From positions 2,283,204 to 2,321,579 of the forward strand of contig BLXT01004995.1 in assembly GCA_019648995.1 (NCBI GenBank): DNA of 38,376 nucleotides, written 5' to 3'. Source of the stretch: Plakobranchus ocellatus (lineage: Eukaryota > Mollusca > Gastropoda > Plakobranchidae). Shown here piece after piece: positions 10,301 to 19,097 of the stretch. The position numbers and the translations under genes were made by a program. Below the pieces are notes generated by a model, which made no database searches, was not told the DNA's origin, and saw only the letters and a program-made list of their open reading frames with translations. The stretch's first letter is position 1. The number at the start of each line of letters is the position of its first letter.

Positions 10301-12662
10301 GAGAGTAAAATAGGCCTAGGTTCTTTGTAAAATTTAAAATATTTACTATTGTTTTAGAAACTGGAGCTTGTAAAATATAAGACAGGTTTGTAATCAATTA
10401 ATTAATCCAATCCACTCAATGTGGATTGATCTGAGTATTACAGTTAATCGGAATTTATTGACATAAAGTTTTTTAAGGAATGACTGATATTATTTAACAA
10501 AAATACTGCTGTATTAGTCTGAGCTGTCCAAAACTTCTGGTTTTAGGAAAACAGTGCAGTCTTTACTGATGCTCTGACATAGTAAAAGCTGTGTGTAAGA
10601 GTGTTGGTCTGCATCACTACGATTTTGTATTTATTGAAAAAAAAATATTTCTGCATAGGAAAAAATACATGTCTTAACAATTCTATTACTCTTACAATGA
10701 TAAAAAAGAATACATTTTATAAGTTGAGATACTTTTTTTTTAAGTTTAGGGCGGTGCCGGTAAGTAGAGAGTAAACTATATAAATTAAGTACATAATAGA
10801 GCAAAACCTAAAGATGAGAAGGTTGAAAAAATACAAATTTTTCAAGAAATTCGATTAAAAAAGTTTAAAAACAAATAAAATTTATGATGAAGCATCTATT
10901 GAGAGAGAGAGAAAAGTGATATTATTTTTAACCTTTATGCTACAGATCCCCAGTTCTGAAACACAAATACTGAATTGATAATGAGGGCCTACCCTACAAC
11001 AAGAGTTTGTGACTCTGTCCTGTTCAAGCAGCATCTCCCTGTCATTGTCAGCTCCGAAAGACTTTCACAAAATGCAAAAGTCTCAGTGCCATTTATGCTG
11101 CTTTTACACACAAGATTACAGATGGAGGGAATTTTTGCAGAGGTGGAGGAGACCTGAGGAAAAAGAATAAGCTATAAAAGCCGTGAGGATATTTTGATGA
11201 AGTGCCAAAGATAAGGAGAAAAAGTAATCGCCATAAGCCAAGGTAAATAAATTTTTGTATAGGTTAATATTATGACAAAAGGAAAAACATTTGAACCAAC
11301 TATAATGATAGGTCATGGTTCATAATACTCAGTTATACAAACACTTCAAACCACACAGATAAAGATCCTTATGGTAGCTCTAAAAAAGCTGTACAAAATG
11401 CAGCCGCAATAAGTCCCAGCTCACTGTATCTAAAGAGGAAAATCCTAAAAGCAACAAGCATCTATATCTATGGTGCAGTCTAACAAACATTAAAAAAAAT
11501 GTTATCCAAGAAAAAAAAAAAAAGAAAAGAGAGAAACCAACATCCTTTATCAAAACCATTTTAAGAGCTTGTTAAATGAACAAGTTTTTTTTAAAGATGA
11601 AAACAGACAAGCCCTAAAAAGATTGAGACACCATACGCACAAATTGATCACAGACATAGATCAATGTGTGTGAAGAAATGGACCTTAGACAGCTTGACAT
11701 ATCCAGAGATCAGTAGGAACCCTTCTGTTGCGGGTTTGAGCCCCACTGCCAATGCCTTGGCCTGACGGAGGGCCTCAAAGCCTGAAATCATTTTGTTGTG
11801 GACAGGCTATATACAAAAACCAAACTAAACTCCTGTCCTATCAACTCTGTAAGGATCCTAATCAAGAATATGGCCCAGCCCAACCCTTTAGACCCACATA
11901 CTTTTATGCTGCAGACTTTATCTTTCAGACAAGGAAAGCAGCATGAAAATAAAAGAAGATACAAAATCTTGATAACTGTCTTTTAATCATCGACCTGAGA
12001 ATAATGTAAAAGATTATGTTCTGGTTCTAATTAAAAACTACCTCAAATAATTTTAATCTACATTACAATTACATGCTCTTTATAAATGAGATTTTTTCCC
12101 CTTTGCCCAAAGTGAGAGGCTGGACTTCTTCATCTATGTGGTTTGCCCTTTATGGCCTGTTTACACATTTGCAAATGGAACAATTTTTTAGACAAATTGA
12201 CAATGTTTATTTTACCACCATTGTTTTATCATCCAAATGAAGTTGGCCAGTTTTTTTTTTAAACCCAAACTCCTGATAAAGCTAGAGAAGGAGGACAAAA
12301 TCGAGCAGGACCACTAAACACATGGTAAACACACTTTGGGATACACTGAATTGAACAATTACTGAGGGACGTAAGATGGCCTTAGACAGAGAAACTGAAT
12401 GATGAAATGAGATGCAATAACTTTAAGTGTTGACTTGAAAAGATTTTAATTTGATGACAGCAGTATAATGCAGAGAGGCAATTAAGGTGTTAAGTACTTT
12501 TGACCACTGAGGGGCTGAAAATGATTTGAGGTGTAAATAAAGAGATAAATGTATCAATTTCTTGAACATGAGGCATTTACTCATCCTTACCAGTGCTCCT
12601 ATCAACAGAGCTAGAAAAATAAGCAGCATTGAAGGAACCTGGACAATTCTGATTGGTATCAT
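7395..12662 (-). CDS. ATRAID: ATRAID: all-trans retinoic acid-induced differentiation factor orthologue, 7 coding exons
   Basis: Exons, 5' to 3' on the minus strand: 12662-12591, 11153-10993, 10063-9986, 9495-9424, 9076-8961, 8354-8257, 7514-7395. All introns are GT-AG, with phases 0,2,2,2,1,0. The joined CDS is 717 nt, 238 aa (human about 229). Order: signal peptide (hydrophobic core about 11-24); cysteine-rich part (C36, C40, C53, C65-C66); leucine-rich segment about 74-130 on two 2-2 phase exons; EGF module with six cysteines (162, 169, 175, 185, 187, 196); one membrane span about 202-224; basic stop-transfer TQRR; short tail ending SSKVD. Six N-glycosylation sequons (N45, N68, N97, N145, N151, N166). 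The GFHGYKC motif followed by the membrane span and QRR is diagnostic of the family. In mammals it is a type I membrane protein that partners SLC37A3 in lysosomes and was linked to differentiation. The start has A at -3 and sits 16 bp below a good acceptor. Confidence 0.93.
8472..8825 (-). mobile_element. LINE 3' relic in ATRAID intron 5
   Basis: The minus strand across about 8700-8815 reads C-x-x-C-D, then TDQHILIECPVFQVTR. This is the C-terminal cysteine-histidine knuckle found at the end of ORF2 in Jockey-like non-LTR retrotransposons (pattern C-x2-C ... T-x-x-H-I-L-x-x-C-P-x-F). Stops follow, so it is dead. The relic ends in a (TCAA)n tail, seen as TTGATTGATTGATTG at 8472-8486, a typical LINE 3' terminus. 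It lies between exons 5 and 6 in the same orientation as ATRAID. Confidence 0.75.
11154..12590 (-). other. ATRAID intron 1
   Basis: A 1.4-kb intron after the signal-peptide exon. It contains a B-box-like GGGTTTGAGCCC (11732-11743) that could be the remnant of a tRNA-derived repeat, but no A box is visible at the right distance. Nothing else was recognised. Confidence 0.6.
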
Positions 12663-12690
12663 TTTCTGCTCAGTCCCCTGAGAATAGAAT
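12663..12690 (-). promoter_or_regulatory. 3' splice site in the ATRAID 5' untranslated region
   Basis: Reading minus, TTATTCTATTCTCAG ends at 12678, followed by GGGACTGAGCAGAAA and the ATRAID start codon. The pyrimidine-rich tract with CAG fits a splice acceptor, so the start codon probably lies in the second exon, with a non-coding first exon upstream (higher coordinates). I could not fix that first exon; a minus-strand GGTAAGAA near 18412-18419 is one possible donor. Confidence 0.5.
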
Positions 12691-14009
12691 AAAGATCAAA
12701 ATATAGGCTTCTTATAGTATGCAATTGGTATTAAATTTGTCAGTCAAGTAAAGAGCTAAGCAACATTGTCATATATTGATATTAAACTGATCAAATGATA
12801 TCCACATGAGTCAAGAGGTTTTATAATTTTGGAAAATGTCTTGAATAAAAATTAAATCTAAGCAAAACATGAAATAAATAGACAATATTTAAGCACACAC
12901 ATATCATAAAATCTATAGATATTGCCAAAAAAAAAATAAAATTAATAAATAAATAAAGTGCATTTTTGGCATGCTTTTGAAAAGTTAAAATAATCCACCA
13001 TGTCAGTAAAATCCTGATAAATTCAACACAGTAGTCAAGTGCTGACTTTAAGAAGAAAGGTTGACTTTATCCATTTTCAACTGTCAACTGTCAACACTTA
13101 ACGAGTTTCAGAAAACAGGTCTTGAACCTTAATTTTTTAAGCTTATTAACAGATACCAGTACTGTTTTTGTGCCTATTTTTTTTTATGCTAACGTGCTTA
13201 GGTATGTGACAGAAAGTTACTGTGGCAGTTTCTTGGCCATACTTCAATTTTTTTTTTTTATTTTGATTTTTTTTGTGTCTCTATCATAGCAAAACTGTGA
13301 CTGTGTTTACTGGCTTTAGAGTGAAGCTACAAATAAGAGTGAATTAATATTATAAAAATAATTTTCATTTCCTGATTTTTTGGGGAAAGCAAATGAATTT
13401 TCAAAGTAAATAAGCTAAAAATTTTGGAAATTTATATTTTTATAACTTTTAATGGATCTTGAAAAATAGGAATTTCTTGCATCCATCACAAAAACTAAAC
13501 TGGAATTTAACTCTTTAAACAGTTATTTTTTAACTTATTTTTTTGGGTTTTTCTCCCTTGTCAACAAAAAAATTACAGGGTGTATTTTTAAAATGCCCAT
13601 AAATCACTCAATTTTTGTTTCAGCTTATTGTCCAATACACCAAATGAAAGGGAAAAGAACAAAATAAACTGTGAAAGCAAAATTATATAACTTTTTCTCG
13701 CAATGCTGTGTTATTATGTGAGTGCAAAAAGTGGTAAAAAGTGGTCATGTACGGTGAGAGCGTTTTTGACTAGATAAGCGGTTGGTTTGAGAAACGCTCT
13801 GAGCGTTTCTGACAGGTTAAAGATTTAAACCTATAGATCTAATTCTACAAAAATAAAACCATTCTTTCCAGGTTTAATATATTTTGTAATTTAAACATTT
13901 AGGATCACAAAATTAAACTTTTCTTCCAACATAAAGAGTTTTTTAGAATTTGAAAATAATGAAGCATTATGGTCAGAGCATAATCAGAAATTAAAGTGTC
14001 CTTATGGTA
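12691..14009. other. Upstream of ATRAID, no coding sequence recognised
   Basis: AT-rich, with many A and T runs. If ATRAID has a 5' untranslated intron this is part of it. It contains the 21-bp palindrome at 13790. Confidence 0.55.
13790..13810. repeat. Perfect 21-bp palindrome
   Basis: AGAAACGCTC (13790-13799), a central T, then its exact reverse complement GAGCGTTTCT (13801-13810). A related GAGCGTTTTTGAC lies just upstream near 13759. A TTAA follows at 13817-13820, so this might be the inverted end of a degenerate piggyBac-like repeat, but I cannot find a convincing partner end. Confidence 0.7.
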
Positions 14010-14895
14010 CAAGGGCAGGCTGATAATTAAGTTCCGTTTGCTAATAACTCAGTCGATTTTCGTCACATCGACCTAAAATTTCATACATATACTCTCGAAC
14101 CATTTTTCTAGGCTTAATTAGAACAACAAGTTTGTCTGACGTCATCTGTACTCATAATGCAGTGACGCGCAACACGTGATGGGGTAGCCATGTTTATGAG
14201 ACANNNNNNNNNNNNNNNNNNNNNNNNNNNNNNNNNNNNNNNNNNNNNNNNNNNNNNNNNNNNNNNNNNNNNNNNNNNNNNNNNNNNNNNNNNNNNNNNN
14301 NNNNNNNNNNNNNNNNNNNNNNNNNNNNNNNNNNNNNNNNNNNNNNNNNNNNNNNNNNNNNNNNNNNNNNNNNNNNNNNNNNNNNNNNNNNNNNNNNNNN
14401 NNNNNNNNNNNNNNNNNNNNNNNNNNNNNNNNNNNNNNNNNNNNNNNNNNNNNNNNNNNNNNNNNNNNNNNNNNNNNNNNNNNNNNNNNNNNNNNNNNNN
14501 NNNNNNNNNNNNNNNNNNNNNNNNNNNNNNNNNNNNNNNNNNNNNNNNNNNNNNNNNNNNNNNNNNNNNNNNNNNNNNNNNNNNNNNNNNNNNNNNNNNN
14601 NNNNNNNNNNNNNNNNNNNNNNNNNNNNNNNNNNNNNNNNNNNNNNNNNNNNNNNNNNNNNNNNNNNNNNNNNNNNNNNNNAGGTCATTGGACGTCGCCA
14701 TTGTCTCATAAACATGGCTACCCCATCACATGTTGTGCGTCACTGCATTATGAGTACAAATGACATCACACAAACTTGTTGTTCTAGTTAAGCCTAGAAC
14801 ATTGGTTCTAGAGTATATGTATGAAATTTTAGGTCGATGTGACGAAAATCGACTGAGTTATTAGCAAACGGAACTTAATTATCAGCCTGCCCTCG
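14010..14895. mobile_element. Tc1/mariner-type element with ~195-bp inverted arms, interior unsequenced
   Basis: The left arm (14010-14203) and the reverse complement of the right arm (about 14702-14895) agree over about 194 bases with roughly ten mismatches (about 95%). The outer ends read CAAGGGCAGGCTGATAATTA and CGAGGGCAGGCTGATAATTA. The element is flanked by TA on both sides (14008-14009 and 14896-14897), the target duplication of the Tc1/mariner superfamily. The interior is a run of N from 14204 to 14681, so it is unknown whether a transposase is present. The right arm continues about 20 bases further inward (14682-14701) before reaching the mirror of the left gap edge. Confidence 0.85.
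14204..14681. other. Assembly gap (478 N)
   Basis: A run of N between the two arms of the inverted repeat. Long inverted arms are a plausible cause of the failed assembly. Apparent ORFs crossing it are artefacts of translating N. Confidence 0.99.
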
Positions 14896-14897
14896 TA

Positions 14898-16377
14898 TAT
14901 GTTTTTGTCTTTCATTTTCTTGTCTCTTCAGGAGATTCTAGGGTTAGCTTTCACTTTACTCAATCTTTCTCTCCTGTAGATTCAGTAGGAAGTTTAGATT
15001 AACCTGACATTTTATGGTGAAAATATTCATTTTCTGAAACTAACAATGGTGATTTGCAGAATTCAAGGCCATTTTCTCTAAATATAGGTAAGATAGAACA
15101 TGTGAACTTGTGTTTCCTGAACCTATAATAGTTTTTAGCTTTTCCTACACTAAGTATTGCTGGTGTTTCTTAAGTAGCTAATAGAAATACACATTTTATC
15201 AGTCTAGCTTGATAAATGTGGAAAAACATGTTTGTTGTCATAGATTGTCTCAAGAACCATAACACCATAAAAACTGGTGTTAGGCTAGGTTCATGAACAG
15301 AAAAAAAGGACAACACGAAAGACTAGGGCAGACCTCAAAAGAAAAGAAAACAAGGCGTAGAACAATTACTAATAACCAGTTCTAAAAGTTACATGGATAA
15401 AAATCCTAGTTGGGATCATCCAATTTAGTTAACCATGAGGAAAAAATTCATAACCCAAAATCAGTAATAGCAAAAAATGCAGCCTTACTGATATGATTGA
15501 ATTTCTTCTTGTTTTCTTTTTTCCGCATAAGCAACTCATATTATCTCTATATATACTTATATGTAGTCTGTAAATAAAAATTTACAGCTCTATGACAATA
15601 TAGTCTTCATTCAGTAGGCACCAGCTTTCCAAACAAATTACAAGTGCTCGAACAAAGTATGCCCTAAGAATTGGTGTTGAAGAGTTGAATTAAATCATTC
15701 TTAGCATTGCAATTAATTTCCTGTGTTTCTATCCTTCTTGATTTGATTTTTTTTCAGTAGTTGCACAATTATGCATTAGCCTATAAAAAATTATATGGGA
15801 GGTAATTTATATTTTAAAAAGGCAGAATCCATATTTTCAGGACAGTTTTTTAAATTTGTGTTTTGAGAAGTTTTCAGTGCCTGGATTGTGTCTGACAGTT
15901 TTAAAAACTTTGAATTTAATTACAGACAGCTTCTGTGATGTTTTGATGTCATGATTTTATCAAGAATGTAGTATTACAACTTACAAACATTACTAACTAA
16001 GTCTTAAAATCTTGAGAACAAAATTCTGAAATTTTAAAAGTAATTTTAAACTTAATTTCTGAAAAAACTAAGACCCTTGTGCTCATTTTGTTACCCGAAT
16101 CAAAATCATGATCCCTGATATTAGATCTTTAATTTGATATACATAATATAATCTCAAACAAACTCACGATTTCAGTTTACCTCAGATAAGCAAATCTTAG
16201 CGGCCAAGATTATGAAATCTGCCTAAAGGATGACTTAAAGAAGTGCATTATTGTAGTTCATTCACTGTGAGCAAAATTAAGCACCGTGGCAGTGAGACTA
16301 ATGCAAAGGCTGATGGGGAATAAGCTAAAATAAAGAGAACATGTTGAGAAAGGATGAGTGCATGTATGTGTATCTCC
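14898..16377. other. Intergenic, nothing recognised
   Basis: AT-rich, stops in every frame, no motif, tRNA box or inverted-repeat pair noticed. Confidence 0.5.
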
Positions 16378-16693
16378 ATCATCATCTTCTTTGGCATAAT
16401 CATCACCATCATCATCTCCATTAAAATCATCAATATTTTGTCATCATCATTATCACCACCATCTTCATCATGATCATGATAATTATCTTAATCGTCATGA
16501 CCTTTACTATCATCACTTCCATTATCATCATCATCATCAACAGCACCATCTTCATCATGATAATCGTCCTCCTCATCATCACCACCATCACAACTGTCTT
16601 CATAACTCCCTTCATCATCACAACTACCTTTATTGTCATTACCATTATCAACTCCATCACCATCATTACCACCTTCGTCATTATCATCATCAA
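16378..16693. repeat. Degenerate CAT/ATC trinucleotide microsatellite
   Basis: About 315 bp of interrupted CAT repeats (plus-strand reading CATCATCAT with interspersed CAC, CTT and ATT). Because the period is three, several frames stay open and give Met/Ile/Val-rich or Asp-rich pseudo-proteins on both strands. I do not regard any as a gene. Confidence 0.95.
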
Positions 16694-17040
16694 CGTAATT
16701 CATTACAATTATTACTGTCACGGTATTTTCTGTAGTGCGTGTGCTTTCTGTTGTGCAATTGTAGTGAGTAGGTCATGGACACTACCCGCCATGCCTTGGG
16801 ACTGACTGCATGTTGACTGACGATGCTAAGTCGGGTATTGACTCGCTGATGAAATGTCCTACTAACAACACTTTTTTTTATTTCATATGTGTTCTTGTAG
16901 GCATGAAATCCATTACTAGGCTACAGTAGAGTAAGACAGCCTGACTGTTCTTCGAACAGGGGATGAGAGACACCATTACGATATTATATGGTAGCCCCCA
17001 TGCAGACTGCCAAGTGATCGCTGACTAAGGCATCGCTGAT
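16694..17040. other. Less AT-rich flank of the microsatellite, possible interspersed repeat
   Basis: Two blocks of less AT-rich sequence (about 16730-16870 and 16900-17040) are separated by a T-run and an acceptor-like TTCTTGTAG at about 16892-16900. Base composition differs from the surroundings. No ORF, tRNA box or terminal repeat was found. It may be an older repeat family that carried the microsatellite. Confidence 0.3.
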
Positions 17041-18308
17041 ATTTAGAATACCTTAAGGTTTTTTATGAATCAAATTATAGGTGATTATTGTTCTATAACA
17101 AATAATTTTTAAGTCCTTACTTACTTGAGTATATGATTAAAAAAAAGTATTAAAAGAATTTGGGTAACTAATATGAACTTACGAAAGTGATCTTAAAGTG
17201 ACCATTTCTCTAGAATGCATAGGCTGTAATTATGAAGCCCAATACGGATAAAAAAAAAATGACTTCCTTATACAGTAAAGTGGTTGATAAAAATTGCAAA
17301 AGGTATGTATGACAAGGGAAATTTTAAAGGCAGAAAGCAATCTTGAGAGAAAAACAATGTCCAATTATGTTCAGAAAGAGCAGCTGCCTGAGGCATTTCA
17401 GACAGTGGCAAAATGAAGACTAGACCCTTAAGGGCTTAATTTATAAAGGGATAGCAGCAAGTAGTAAAATAGAAAGAAGTGTTGCGGTGATGTACTTTAC
17501 AACTGCCAAGCTAGATCTGGATTGAACAAAATTACAACTGGAAATGAAAGCTCAACTTTTCTTGTCAGAACTGAACTCAAGATATCGTGCAATGCCATTT
17601 AATTTTGATAGAGAGACTAGGGCTTAGGTGATAGACGAATATGCATTTAAAATGTTGCTTTGTTAGCAAAGCATTGCATCACCAAAACACAGCTTTACAT
17701 TTTAGGCAGAATGAACACAAAAATTTACAGTCTTGGAAAAGAATCATCTACAGATACTGTTTAAATTGTGAATGCGATGAAAAAAAGAACATTGCTTCTT
17801 TTAATTTTTTGAAAAAAAAAATGAGGCCTGCAGAATGGTGGAGGGAAGAGAGGGGGGAAGGAACATGAAGAATCAATTGGGTCAAGAAAATTTTCAGAAA
17901 GATAATCAAATAATATGGTTGTGCAAAGAGGAAAACTGCAAAATTTTAGCTCTGATTCTGTGATTGTGCACGCAAGTTATAATAATAATAAAGGCCTAAA
18001 TAACAAAAGGAAGGAATAATGTAATAACAAAATGAGGGAAAAATTTAGTTACAAATGGACAATTTTGTAGTTTATTAAAAAAAAGAGATAATATTAATAC
18101 CGAAAAAATAATTTCTTTCAAAAACAAAGAGGTCCATATTTGAAAACTTTTTTTAAAAAAGAAAATGATGAACACCCAAACTTTCAAATGAGAATGACAG
18201 CTGAGTTTACGCTGATCAACTCTTATTCAGCAATGAATTATGAAGTCTAAAACAAGTGATTCATGTAAAAATGTGTTCATTTTCTCATAAAAATGGTTGT
18301 TCTGTAAA
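17041..18308. other. Intergenic, nothing recognised
   Basis: AT-rich. The only longer ORF (plus 17641-17868) has no recognisable motif and a low-complexity end. Confidence 0.5.
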
Positions 18309-18832
18309 ATAGAGATCTAGATATCTACATCTAGATCTGAGTTGGAAAGCACTTTTAAGCAGTCTAGCATCCATATAAATCTTTATTCTTCTAAGTGTGC
18401 ACATTAGAGATTCTTACCGAAAATTGTATTATAAAATAAAAAATGTAGATCTAGATCTAGATATTATGATATAATTTCATCTAAATCTATCTAAACCTAC
18501 TTCAAATAATTATTGCCAGATTCTGTATTGAGTAGACCCCCAGATCTAGATATAGATCTCGGCCTGTAGAACTTGGTAAACTTCCAAGGAATGTATGGAA
18601 TCTTCAATAAATGTTATAACTCATGCCTAACAATAAGTCATAGATGCAGATATTTAGTCTACACCTAGGCTAGATCTAGATCTAGATCTTTTTTTAGAAG
18701 ACTAGCAGTAGGCCTTGGCCCTACAACAGAATCTAGATGAGGAACTAAATCTAGATCTAAATTTTTAGATTATCTTAGAAGATAGATCTATATCTTGATC
18801 TAAATTTTAGATCCAGATCTAAATCTAAGTAT
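18309..18832. repeat. Clustered degenerate TAGATC hexamer repeats
   Basis: Many short runs of (TAGATC)n, for example TCTAGATCTAGATCTAGATC near 18672-18690, with others near 18311, 18448, 18541, 18750, 18783 and 18810. Single copies also occur at 3590-3630 and 19260-19275, so the hexamer is genome-wide here but densest just upstream of MRI1. Each unit holds a self-complementary core. Confidence 0.85.
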
Positions 18833-19097
18833 AATAAGCTTTAATAGGGCCTGGTACTTGTAGACTGGCCCAGTGAGCCTAGCAGTAAACTAGCAACTAG
18901 CAGTCATGGACATCGCAGTTGTAGCTCAGTAGCTCACATAAACCTAAACTGTGGCCTTTGGCCCTTGCCTTGGGTTAATGTGTTTTCATCCCTACCGCAC
19001 GCATGAGTAACTCATGTTGATTTAGACTCTACATTTAGAAAAAAAAAAACAACTACATCCATTTATTCAGTTGCGATTAAATTTATTATAACTCAAG
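18833..19097 (+). promoter_or_regulatory. Presumed MRI1 upstream/5' untranslated region
   Basis: Sequence between the TAGATC cluster and the MRI1 start. It has a few CpG (CCGCACGC near 18995) but no TATA box in an obvious place. The start context CAAGATGA has A at -3. The transcription start cannot be placed from sequence alone. Confidence 0.35.

Noticed and set aside
12423..12590. Continuation of the ATRAID first exon as a 79-aa protein
   Set aside because: The conserved protein continues from the donor at 12590 into the exon at 11153; the extra residues are intron read-through.
14114..14715. Three long ORFs (173-195 aa) spanning the gap
   Set aside because: They consist almost entirely of untranslated N; the real bases at their ends belong to the inverted arms of a transposon.
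16248..16805. Met/Ile/Val-rich and Asp-rich ORFs of 61-111 aa on both strands
   Set aside because: Produced by a trinucleotide microsatellite, which keeps several frames open by chance.
16840..16870. C/D box snoRNA (CTGATGA)
   Set aside because: The C box is imperfect and no D box or terminal stem follows.
18922..18932. TAGCTCAGTAG, a good match to a tRNA A box
   Set aside because: No B box follows within the usual distance and no cloverleaf can be drawn.
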